DNA of 64,000 bases from Halotia branconii CENA392 (GTDB taxonomy: Bacteria > Cyanobacteriota > Cyanobacteriia > Cyanobacteriales > Nostocaceae): contig NZ_CP124543.1 of NCBI RefSeq assembly GCF_029953635.1, positions 124,001 through 188,000 on the forward strand, in the 5' to 3' direction. The notes under the pieces were generated by a model. It did no database searches and was not told the DNA's origin. It saw only the letters and a list, made by a program, of their open reading frames with translations. The translations under genes and the position numbers were made by a program. Positions 18,636 through 26,139 of the stretch are shown piece by piece (position 1 is the stretch's first letter; each line of letters begins with the position of its first letter).

Positions 18636-19771
18636 TCATGTCCGGATAATCACTTACGATTAAACTCCAATCTGAAGCCACCAATGAAAACCAGTTAACC
18701 CACGAATTAAATCTTGCTGTTGAAGTAAAGACTGACAGCGATGAAATAAAATATTCTCCAAATCATTGAGTGAGTTAAACGATTGATTAGCGATTGGTTC
18801 GTCCACCAAAGTCCACAACCTTTCTGCCGGCTGTAACTCAGGTGAGTGAGAAGGCAAAAATGTTAAATGTAGTCCTTCAGGAATCTGTAAATTTTTACTG
18901 GTATGCCAGCCAGCACGGTCAACAGCTAATAAAATGTGTTTATTTTTACCTAATCCAAATTCACGAGCAAAATCAGCCAAAACCTGATTAAACAATTCTG
19001 TGTTCACGTAAGGCAGAATCCACCAATAGCTCTCTCCTGTTTTGGGATGTACAAAAGCATACAACCATAACCATTTAAACCGCCAATGGACATCAGCAAT
19101 TGGTGTTTCTCCTTCAGGTACATACACTCGTCGCAAAATCGGTTTGAGTCCTAAACGATGTTCATCTTCACACCACAACTGAACTTCTGCATCTGGATAG
19201 ATAGTTTGGAGTTGTTTTACTTGTGTCGCTAGTTTTTTTTCCAGGCTTCTTGCTCAAAATGATCGCTTTTAGTGTGAGACGGGCGAGGTACTCTGAGTCT
19301 AAAAGTCATCTGCCGTAATATCTCCCATCCCCTCTGTCGGCTGATCTGATTTCCTGTGACTTCAGTTAGCCAGTCTGCTACCTTTCGACCGTTCCATAGC
19401 CCTCCATCTGGTGCTTTCTCTTGTAATGCCTGCCATAACTGTGCTTGTTGCATATCATCCACTACAGGCTGTTTACCTTGGTTTAACTGCCTGCGATCGC
19501 CTAAGTATCCCACTCCAAATTCGTTGTATCTTTTTACCAATCCGTATATCCATGTTTTGCTGTAGCCTGTTATTTCCTCTACTTCTTCCGTTTTTTTACC
19601 TTGTGCTACTAACCAAATAATCTGGTACTGACGGCTTTCTATGCCATCTTTAGCTTGACGATAACGTTTTTCTAGCTCTTCAATACTTAAATGTTTGGCT
19701 ACACTAATTCGTTTTGGCATGACTCATCTTTGCGCTCCCTGCTTTTATCGTAAGCGATTATCCGGACATGA
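18636..19771. mobile_element. IS630-family insertion sequence, complete
   Basis: 1136 bp bounded by terminal inverted repeats: the left end TCATGTCCGGATAATCACTT and the right end, read inward, TCATGTCCGGATAATCGCTT, continuing ACGAT, about 25 bp with a single mismatch. It is flanked on both sides by TA (18634-18635 and 19772-19773), the dinucleotide target that IS630/Tc1-mariner elements duplicate. It carries one transposase gene on the minus strand, read through a -1 frameshift. Confidence 0.92.
18660..19720 (-). CDS. IS630-family transposase (two frames joined by -1 frameshift)
   Basis: Frame 1 (19720 to about 19229) encodes a helix-turn-helix DNA-binding half (KKTEEVEEITGYSKTWIYGLVKRYNEFG) and stops as EAWKKN. 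Shifting back one base on an A8 run (about 19232-19239) continues in the second frame as KKLATQVKQLQ and leads without a stop into the DDE catalytic half: WCEDEHRLG (first Asp), LLAVDRAGWH (second Asp), SPELQPAERLW (Glu). The joined product would be 353 residues, the normal IS630 length. The slippery run argues for programmed frameshifting rather than decay. All catalytic residues are present. Confidence 0.88.
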
Positions 19772-19816
19772 TATAACTTGATGAAATTGGCATAATCTAG
19801 AGCGATTATAATGTTA

Positions 19817-19858
19817 GTTTTTTAAGGTACTTGGGCAGTATAAAGTACCAAAAAAAAC
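19817..19858. repeat. Near-symmetric hairpin with flanking T and A tracts
   Basis: GTTTTTT-AA-GGTACTT, a 10-base loop, AAGTACC-AAAAAAAAC. The 7-bp GGTACTT/AAGTACC stem is extended by the T/A tracts, so it could terminate transcription from either side. It sits between the IS630 element and the HupE-like gene. Confidence 0.4.
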
Positions 19859-19874
19859 GAGTCTGACATTAGCG

Positions 19875-20534
19875 ATGTTTAAAATTAAATTATTAGGATC
19901 TACTGCCCTTAAAGATTTACAGCACCGCCATATAAGAGCGATTGCTGCTTTAATTCTAATTAGTTTATTGACTTCATGGAGTGGATTACCATCTCACCAT
20001 GCCATATCTAACTGCTGGGAAGGCTTATTGTGGGGAATAGCTAATCCAGTCATTGGCTTGGATCGTTTAACCAGCATTGTTGCTGTTGGGTTCCTCTCGG
20101 CTAGGATGATTTATAGTACTTTGATTGCTAGCTGGTTTATTTTAGCAACAGTCTTAGGAACAGTACTGCATTTATACCAGTTCAATTTACTAGGTGCGGA
20201 AATAGCGATCGCTATTTCTAGCATTGCCTTTGGCGTTATATTGTTGATGCCAAATCAATTTCACTGGTTGATCGTTGCATTATTAGGAATAATGGCTGGT
20301 TTGTTTCAAGGTTACAGCAATGGTCAGTCAATTGTTGGGCTAGATATGATGCCATTGCTTGCTTATATTTTTGGTGTTACCTTGACTCAGTATGCAGTTG
20401 TGATGAGTGCTAAAACAATTAGCAATTCAATCAGCCAAAATAAAATAAATGAATTTTTAACAAGGATAATTTATTTTGTCGGCTTCGCTTTCTGTGCGAT
20501 CGGAATTGTGTTTCTGAAAAACTCAATCAACTAA
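19875..20534 (+). CDS. HupE/UreJ-like membrane protein
   Basis: 219 residues with about six hydrophobic segments. GLLWGIANPVIGLDRLTSIVAVGFLSA aligns with the HupE/UreJ family motif (HPxxGxDHxxxxxxVG), and LGAEIAIAISSIAFGVILL and the Gly-rich segment after it fit later helices. HupE/UreJ proteins are thought to carry nickel or cobalt for hydrogenase or urease. Here the motif histidines are replaced (Asn and Arg), so metal transport is doubtful. It is not next to hydrogenase or urease genes. The start is ATG. Confidence 0.75.
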   Translation: MFKIKLLGSTALKDLQHRHIRAIAALILISLLTSWSGLPSHHAISNCWEGLLWGIANPVIGLDRLTSIVAVGFLSARMIYSTLIASWFILATVLGTVLHLYQFNLLGAEIAIAISSIAFGVILLMPNQFHWLIVALLGIMAGLFQGYSNGQSIVGLDMMPLLAYIFGVTLTQYAVVMSAKTISNSISQNKINEFLTRIIYFVGFAFCAIGIVFLKNSIN

Positions 20535-20597
20535 ATCAATTATTTAGTTATGTCACTGTTAATAGTTTAGTTATTTATACCATTAACAGTGAAGTCG

Positions 20598-21275
20598 TTA
20601 GAAAGCTCCGATACGTCCAAAGATGATGTAGAAAGTTTTTCCAATCAATAATAAATCGTAAAATTGATGCCAATTACTTTGATACTGCAAGTCTAAATCA
20701 ACTATTTGTTCAAAATCTTTCACTTGAGAGCGACCGTTAACTTGCCATTCACCAGTTAATCCGGGTTTGACATTTAAACGTTGCCAGTGACGTTTTGTGT
20801 ATTTTATCACTTCATCTTTGGTAGGTGGACGTGTTCCGACTAAACTCATTTCACCTACAAGCACATTCCAAAACTGAGGTAATTCATCTAAGCTAGTGCT
20901 TCGCAAAAAACGACCTACTTTCGTAACTCGAAAATCATTTTTGTTTTTAAATATTAGCCCGTTGGCTTCGTTATCCACTAAGGATTTTAACTGTTCCGCA
21001 TCACTAACCATTGAACGGAACTTCCGAATCACAAAGGGTTGTCCTTGGAGTCCATAGCGTTCTTGAGTGAAGAAAATAGAACCTGGGCTATCAATTTTGA
21101 TAGCGATCGCTATAGGTATAAACACGATACCTAGAATTACTAGCCCCACCAAGCTTCCTAATATATCCAAAATACGTTTAAACTTTGACTTTACCGAGGA
21201 ATGAGGTGTAAATTCCAATTCCCAAGCTTTGTAAGTAGCACCTTGAAAGACACTTTGTAATGATGTTTGATACAT
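20598..21275 (-). CDS. Bacterial sugar transferase (polyprenyl-phosphate glycosyl-1-phosphate transferase)
   Basis: 225 residues. One membrane hairpin (ILGSLVGLVILGIVFIPIAIAI) is preceded by the basic KSKFKRILDI. Family signatures are FTQERYGLQGQPFVIRKFRSMV, LRSTSLDELPQFWNVLVGEMSLVGTRP and the C-terminal PGLTGEWQVNGRS. It is a WcaJ/RfbP-type initiating enzyme that places sugar-1-phosphate on undecaprenyl phosphate for exopolysaccharide. It lacks the long N-terminal membrane and Rossmann part of full-length WcaJ, so it is the short form. It stands alone, with no other polysaccharide gene beside it. Confidence 0.9.
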   Translation of the reverse strand: MYQTSLQSVFQGATYKAWELEFTPHSSVKSKFKRILDILGSLVGLVILGIVFIPIAIAIKIDSPGSIFFTQERYGLQGQPFVIRKFRSMVSDAEQLKSLVDNEANGLIFKNKNDFRVTKVGRFLRSTSLDELPQFWNVLVGEMSLVGTRPPTKDEVIKYTKRHWQRLNVKPGLTGEWQVNGRSQVKDFEQIVDLDLQYQSNWHQFYDLLLIGKTFYIIFGRIGAF

Positions 21276-22040
21276 TTTCTAGCCGAATATTGAGCGACAA
21301 GGGTAGAATTACGTAAGCTTCACCTCGACTATAGACTTAAGTTTTATTAACAGTATTAGGTTTTACGGTATATTTACTCGATCTTCATCTAGATAGTGGG
21401 GATCATAATATTTTACAAAGTTATTGTAAAGATAAGATAAAGCTAAAGCAAGTCTATCGTTTGGAGGATGGTCAAATGTAATTTTTATGCATAAAAGGAT
21501 GCTTTTATTTAAAAATTTGTTACCAACTGATTACGTAAGCTAGAAAAATCAACAAAATATCTGGTATGAATGCAAGTAGCAACGAAAAACATCTTCTAAA
21601 GAGGGATTTTTCCAAAAAAAGCATAAGATAGCATATCTTGCAGAATCAGCATAGTAGATAGGAGTTGCAAAAAAAACTTCTATATCATCAAAAGGCGACG
21701 GAAAACCCACTTTTTCAAGGAGTGTCCGTAATAGTACTTCAGCTACGCCCTTCTCTACGAGAGGCTGCGCTCAGGCTAAACTCAGGACAAGTGCGCGGCA
21801 GTTGAGTTTCGACTGCGCTCAACTGCCGTGAAGTTGAAACTCAACTACCGCTAGCCGAAGTGTGGTAAGTAGCAAAAACAGCTGACAACACTTCGACTAC
21901 GCTCAGTGCATCGCTGACAACTGACCACTGACACAAAATCCAGTCCCTTTCAAAGATAGGATGAGCTTAATATTTGGCGATCAGTTTATTTAAATATTTA
22001 AGGATGATTTGCGACGTTATATTTAGGGATAGTATAAGAT
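21276..22040. other. Gene-free region with dispersed repeats
   Basis: 765 bp. The first 450 bp are AT-rich with no recognised feature. From about 21740 it contains CTACGCCCTTCTCTACGAGAGG, the hairpin at 21796-21828, and ACTTCGACTACGCTCAGTG-CATCGCTGACAACTGACC near 21892-21935, which recurs at about 24812-24866. Confidence 0.55.
21796..21828. repeat. Perfect 11-bp-stem hairpin within a dispersed repeat
   Basis: CGGCAGTTGAG, an 11-base loop, CTCAACTGCCG. A degenerate relative (GGTAGTTAAG...CTCAACTGCCG) lies at about 1300-1333. Confidence 0.6.
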
Positions 22041-22337
22041 ATGGTTTCAGTAGGAATCGAAGTTAAAATTAGTCGTTTAGAATCCATTGTTGAGCAAATC
22101 GGGGAAGCAGTAATTTCTACGACTGAAACAATTGAACATCTTGCTGAAAGATTAGAAAACTTGAGTGTGCAAGTTGAAGCACAAGGCAAGCAGGTACAGC
22201 AGCAAGGCTATCAAATTTTCGCATTGTGTGATGCTGTCCAGAGCTTGGCTGAATCTCAGGATGACTCACTAAAAAAACTAGCTAAACTTACACAAACTCT
22301 AGACAGGTTGACATCCTTAATTGAAGGAACGGACTAA
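22041..22337 (+). CDS. Small coiled-coil protein, unknown function
   Basis: 98 residues with heptad-like spacing of hydrophobic residues through most of its length (ISRLESIVEQIGEAVI, LAERLENLSVQVEAQGKQV, LKKLAKLTQTLDRLTSL). No signal peptide and no known domain are visible. It is likely a helical oligomer or an adaptor. An ATG start and a clear stop frame a composition unlike the neighbouring repeats, so I take it as real. Confidence 0.6.
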   Translation: MVSVGIEVKISRLESIVEQIGEAVISTTETIEHLAERLENLSVQVEAQGKQVQQQGYQIFALCDAVQSLAESQDDSLKKLAKLTQTLDRLTSLIEGTD

Positions 22338-22415
22338 ATAAATGTAGGGCATGGGGCATGAGAAAGAGGAATTGGGGACAAGGAGAATTGGAGAATTGGG
22401 GAAAGAAATGTCTCC

Positions 22416-22500
22416 CGCAGTCGCTCCACTTGGGGAGACCCCAAGACCCACAAGGGGTGCGGCAGTCGCTCCTGGGGGAAACCCCCAAGACCGCGCTACC
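22416..22500. repeat. Dispersed repeat, GCAGTCGCTC...GACCGCGCT family
   Basis: Two tandem partial copies: GCAGTCGCTCCACTTGGGGA and GCAGTCGCTCCTGGGGG, ending CCCCCAAGACCGCGCTACC. Short tandem repeats flank it (22501-22556). Confidence 0.65.
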
Positions 22501-22560
22501 TTACCGCGCTGCTCTCCTTGTTTCCCTGCTCCCTGCCCCCTGCCCCTCTGCTTCTTCTGG

Positions 22561-23241
22561 TCATACCTTCAGCTGAGTTATAGCGATATTACCAGAAAAA
22601 CAGACATCTACATCGCTGCCAGGAGTGCGATCGCGTTTACCGTATTCGCCTACATAATAAAAATTATCACCGTCAATGCGATAATTGACTGGCAAAGGTT
22701 TGGTACATGGCTGACAAAATACTAATTTTGGGTTTTCTTCTCCTGGTTGTAGATGCGGCAGATTGACATTCCAGAAGCTTCCTGCTTCGAGAGAACGCTG
22801 GAGTAGGTCTGCTAAAACTTTAGCAGTTAATTTTGCAGCCAAATCCCAATCAAAATTTTGTTTAGCTTTGCGGTAATGAGAAATAGAAATTCCCGGAATA
22901 CCATGCATTGCTGCTTCTCGCACAGCAGCAACAGTGCCAGAAATATAGGCATCGACTCCTAAATTGCCGCCAGCGTTAATGCCAGACAAGACAAATTTGG
23001 TATCTGGACAAATTTGCGTTATGGCAATTCTCACACAATCAGCAGGAGTACCTGCGATCGCATATTCGATCTCAGAACGCCGTTGGAGATGAATTGGCTG
23101 CGTAGTGGTGACTCGATGTCCACAGCCCGATTGATGGTGCTTAGGCGCGGCAATAATAGTCTTTTTATCATTGATGGCTGTAATCAAGGCTTGAATACCA
23201 GGAGCATCAATTCCATCGTCGTTAGTTAAGATAATAGTCAT
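22561..23241 (-). CDS. surE: 5'/3'-nucleotidase SurE
   Basis: 226 residues. The N-terminal TNDDGIDAPGIQAL has the metal-binding Asp pair; HHQSGCGHRVT and LSGINAGGNLG supply the other ligands of the SurE fold, and GTPADCVRIAI is a family block. SurE removes phosphate from nucleoside monophosphates and is linked to survival in stationary phase. The length matches cyanobacterial members. It is transcribed alone, divergent from the Psb32-like gene. Confidence 0.95.
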   Translation of the reverse strand: MTIILTNDDGIDAPGIQALITAINDKKTIIAAPKHHQSGCGHRVTTTQPIHLQRRSEIEYAIAGTPADCVRIAITQICPDTKFVLSGINAGGNLGVDAYISGTVAAVREAAMHGIPGISISHYRKAKQNFDWDLAAKLTAKVLADLLQRSLEAGSFWNVNLPHLQPGEENPKLVFCQPCTKPLPVNYRIDGDNFYYVGEYGKRDRTPGSDVDVCFSGNIAITQLKV

Positions 23242-23269
23242 ATTAATTATTATGGGATTTCTGTGTTCT

Positions 23270-23290
23270 CTATTCCCTATTCCCTATTCC
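23270..23290. repeat. Tandem heptamer CTATTCC, three copies
   Basis: Three exact copies of CTATTCC between surE and the Psb32-like gene, a short tandem repeat typical of filamentous cyanobacteria. Confidence 0.8.
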
Positions 23291-23346
23291 CTTTTAAATT
23301 GGTTGTGTAGTATTTTTGGTGCAAGTATGTCTTAACGAAATCTCCA

Positions 23347-24084
23347 ATGAAACAGCTCCTCAACCAATTACTTAGCATAAAAAAACACTTTATCCGGCTT
23401 ATTTTACCGCTGTTAGCGATCGCTTTAGGTTCTTCGCTGTTTGCCACACCTGCATTAGCCATAGGTGTATACCAAATGCCAGGTCTAACAGTAAGCGATG
23501 CTAACTGGGTACTAGATAAAGGTGACGTTATTAGCCGCATCAATGAAGGCAAGATTAGTAGTTCCTTTGAAGATTTAGCTGAAAAAACTGGTAATGAAGT
23601 CAGATTTGTGAGTGTGCGCCGCCTCGACTATGGAGAAACAGCCGAAAGTTTTACTAAAGCACTGTTTGAAAAATGGTTTCCAACAAAAGAAGCCCAAGCT
23701 AATCAAACACTATTAGTACTAGTGACAATTGCCAACAACAGCGCTATCATCACAGGCGATAAAATCAAGTCTGTGTTGACAGACTCGATTGCCGAAAGCG
23801 TAGTTGATGAAACATTGGGTGTGCCATTACGGGATGGTAACAAATATAATCAGGCGTTTTTAGATGCTAGCGATCGCTTAGTCGCCGTCCTTTCTGGTCA
23901 ACCCGATCCTGGCCCACCCGAAGTCATCGATAATATACAAGTAGAAGGCACATTTACCAAAGCAGAAGAAACCGACCAGGGTAACGCCACTGCTTGGGTA
24001 ATAGGATTATTAATTGCCGCCACCATTATCCCGATGGCGACTTACTACATCTATCAGGTGAATCAACCATCATCTGATGGGTAA
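23347..24084 (+). CDS. psb32: Psb32-like TPM-domain protein, photosystem II repair
   Basis: 245 residues. A signal peptide (LILPLLAIALGSSLFATPALA, cleavage after ALA at about 38) is followed by a TPM domain (VLDKGDVISRINEGKISSSFEDLAEKTGNEVRFVSVRRLDYG, then LLVLVTIANNSAIITG), and a C-terminal membrane anchor (TAWVIGLLIAATIIPMATYYIY). This is the layout of cyanobacterial Psb32/TLP18.3-type proteins in the thylakoid, which help protect and repair photosystem II under strong light. Its end faces the DUF4346-like gene across a short hairpin. Confidence 0.88.
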   Translation: MKQLLNQLLSIKKHFIRLILPLLAIALGSSLFATPALAIGVYQMPGLTVSDANWVLDKGDVISRINEGKISSSFEDLAEKTGNEVRFVSVRRLDYGETAESFTKALFEKWFPTKEAQANQTLLVLVTIANNSAIITGDKIKSVLTDSIAESVVDETLGVPLRDGNKYNQAFLDASDRLVAVLSGQPDPGPPEVIDNIQVEGTFTKAEETDQGNATAWVIGLLIAATIIPMATYYIYQVNQPSSDG

Positions 24085-24095
24085 TGAAACAGGTT

Positions 24096-24124
24096 GAAGG
24101 TTGAAGTATAAAACTCCAACCTTC
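24096..24124. terminator. Shared terminator hairpin between convergent genes
   Basis: GAAGGTTG at 24096-24103 pairs with CAACCTTC at 24117-24124; a further AGT/ACT pairing sits inside after one mismatch, with an ATAAA loop. It lies between the converging psb32 and DUF4346-like genes and could serve both. Confidence 0.55.
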
Positions 24125-24127
24125 TTG

Positions 24128-24559
24128 CTAATCTTGAACATACTCTTGCCCTGTAACCAAAGCCATCTCAGCTCGAATAAATTCTCGACCTAAATAGGCC
24201 GCATGATCTAACTGAGTTACTAAACAGGGCTGAGTTTCTTCAAAAATTTTCACACAAAGTTCTTTTGCTGTCCTCCCACTAAAAATTGTTGTGTTAGTTC
24301 GTTCTACCTTTCCCCGCGCCGGAATTACCTTTCCCGTTTCTGGATCGACGGCTAAACCGCGATCGTCAATTACGTTTGTAAAATGTTTGGCATAAATTAA
24401 TCCCTCTTCTCGATCTAAGTAGATGATGAAATATCCACCAGGATCAAGAGCAATATGACGTTGAGAAAGTTTGTGATCAATTGCTGCCAAATCTTCAACT
24501 ACTAAATCCATAAGCATTCTCAAAAGCAAATTTCTTTCTTCAGGGTTTTTACACTCCAT
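24128..24559 (-). CDS. DUF4346-type conserved protein
   Basis: 143 residues from the ATG at 24559; an upstream extension to 24742 is possible but its AT-rich, Ile/Phe/Leu-rich translation does not look like protein. Recognisable blocks are HIALDPGGYFIIYLDREEGLIYAKHF, TIFSGRTAKELC and a C-terminal LDHAAYLGREF-RAEMAL-GQEYVQD, which I associate with the DUF4346 domain (also found at the end of dihydropteroate-synthase-like proteins). The biochemical role is unknown. It is soluble, with no membrane segment. Confidence 0.7.
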   Translation of the reverse strand: MECKNPEERNLLLRMLMDLVVEDLAAIDHKLSQRHIALDPGGYFIIYLDREEGLIYAKHFTNVIDDRGLAVDPETGKVIPARGKVERTNTTIFSGRTAKELCVKIFEETQPCLVTQLDHAAYLGREFIRAEMALVTGQEYVQD

Positions 24560-24904
24560 ATCAAGTGTAATTCCTATCTTACTTAATATTTTTAATATAT
24601 TTGTGACTTCTTTTAATTCAATACTTATCGATAATAAACTCTTAAAACTAAAAGTAATCTCAAAGGAAATCAAGAACAAAGCATCTATCGTTAGTATTTG
24701 GTATATGTTCTGCGTTACAAATCTTCCCTGAAAGCACAGCAATTACCTCAGGCATCACTTTAATATTGAAAATAGCAGCAACAATATCTTTCCCAACCAC
24801 TGACAACTGACCACACTTCGACTACGCTCAGTGCATCGCTGACCACTGACAACTGACAACTGACTATTGACCCGCATAGCGTAAATAAAAATCTTGAATT
24901 TGAT
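24560..24904. other. Intergenic region with a dispersed repeat
   Basis: AT-rich DNA, then at about 24812-24866 the repeat ACTTCGACTACGCTCAGTG-CATCGCTGACC followed by four CTGAC-type units (CCACTGACAACTGACAACTGAC). The same unit occurs at 21892-21935. No gene seen. Confidence 0.5.
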
Positions 24905-25462
24905 ATGACCATCGAACGAGTTCCTCAACAACATTATCCCAAGGCTGAGATTGGGCGACGAGGTATGGCATTAGGGCTTGATTTCTTCGGTGTATGGTTG
25001 ATCAGTTCCTTGTTAGGCAGCAATAATTTTGGGATTCAATTTGTTCAGATCCTAGTTTTCATGATCTGTTGGCTGATTCTGCGCGTGGTAGTGGTATATA
25101 ACAATCGAGGGCAAAGTTTAGGGCGTTGGGCTTTCGATCTAAAGGTGCTAGAAGTCGAAGATGGACAAGTAGTGGGTAGGATTCCAGAATTGCAGGCACT
25201 GCTGAAGCGAGAAGCTATAATTGGTTTTGGTGCGCTTTTGGTATCAATTGCCCTTAGCAATATTAGAGCCAATCCCACTGCTATACTGCTAGTACTTCCT
25301 CTGGCAATCGACTGTGGTGCTGCCTTGTCTGACAATCAACTGCGGCAAGCTTTGCATGACCGCTATGCTGGAACTTTCTTAGTTTCGTCGCGTCGGGGCT
25401 ACTCGCTGGATATAAAAGTTAAGCGATTAGTTGAAAATTTGCGTCGTCATGTGAGAAGATAG
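24905..25462 (+). CDS. RDD family membrane protein
   Basis: 185 residues. RRGMALGLDFFGVWLISSLLG is the first RDD-type helix with its Arg and Asp; NRGQSLGRWAFDLKVLEVEDG is the characteristic loop and LHDRYAGTFLV the C-terminal signature. Three hydrophobic segments are visible. Its function is unknown in cyanobacteria; RDD proteins elsewhere have been linked to ion transport. It lies 46 bp before rpmG on the same strand, and is possibly co-transcribed. Confidence 0.87.
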   Translation: MTIERVPQQHYPKAEIGRRGMALGLDFFGVWLISSLLGSNNFGIQFVQILVFMICWLILRVVVVYNNRGQSLGRWAFDLKVLEVEDGQVVGRIPELQALLKREAIIGFGALLVSIALSNIRANPTAILLVLPLAIDCGAALSDNQLRQALHDRYAGTFLVSSRRGYSLDIKVKRLVENLRRHVRR

Positions 25463-25508
25463 TCATTTGTGTTAATTCTCCTCAAGCTTCACTGTTTGTA
25501 AAAAATCT

Positions 25509-25703
25509 ATGGCTAAGAGTAAAGGTGTTCGCATAATAGTGACACTGGAATGTACTGAGTGTCGCACTAATCTAGACAAGCGTTCTGCTGGTGTTTCACG
25601 GTACACTAGTACTAAGAACCGTCGCAATACAACTAACCGCCTAGAACTGAAAAAGTTCTGCACCCACTGCAATAAACATACCGTTCACAAGGAAATTAAG
25701 TAA
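25509..25703 (+). CDS. rpmG: 50S ribosomal protein L33
   Basis: 64 residues, basic. Paired cysteines [10 protein letters not shown] and [10 protein letters not shown] form the zinc ribbon of the C+ type of L33; [20 protein letters not shown] is a family block. It is three bases upstream of rpsR, the usual cyanobacterial pair. Confidence 0.97.
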   Translation: MAKSKGVRIIVTLECTECRTNLDKRSAGVSRYTSTKNRRNTTNRLELKKFCTHCNKHTVHKEIK

Positions 25704-25706
25704 AAG

Positions 25707-25922
25707 ATGAGCTATTACCGTCGTCGTCTGTCTCCAATTAAGCCAGGAGACCCAATTGATTATAAGGATGTTGATTTGTTACGTAAGTTTGTCACCGAAC
25801 GGGGTAAGATACTACCGCGTCGGATCACAGGACTTACATGCAAACAACAGCGAGACTTGACATTAGCAATTAAACGTGCGCGGATTGTGGCTTTATTGCC
25901 TTTTATTAATGCCGAAGGCTAA
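25707..25922 (+). CDS. rpsR: 30S ribosomal protein S18
   Basis: 71 residues. [27 protein letters not shown] is the S18 core that binds 16S rRNA with S6; the C-terminal [16 protein letters not shown] is also typical. AAGGAA inside the end of rpmG serves as ribosome binding site. Co-transcribed with rpmG. Confidence 0.97.
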   Translation: MSYYRRRLSPIKPGDPIDYKDVDLLRKFVTERGKILPRRITGLTCKQQRDLTLAIKRARIVALLPFINAEG

Positions 25923-26139
25923 AACAATTTTGGATTTGGGATTTCAGATTTTGGATTAATAGAAAAAGCTGCTTTTAAATAACAATTAGCTTTGTCTTTT
26001 TGATTCCAAAATCTCAAATCTGAGTAATAAAGTCTAAAATTGGTTTGACATAAAAAATCTTGGGATTCAGGATTTAATCAGTCGATATTAAATCCAAAAT
26101 CCTCAATCTAAAATTTAAAATTACTAGAGTGCGAGAGTT

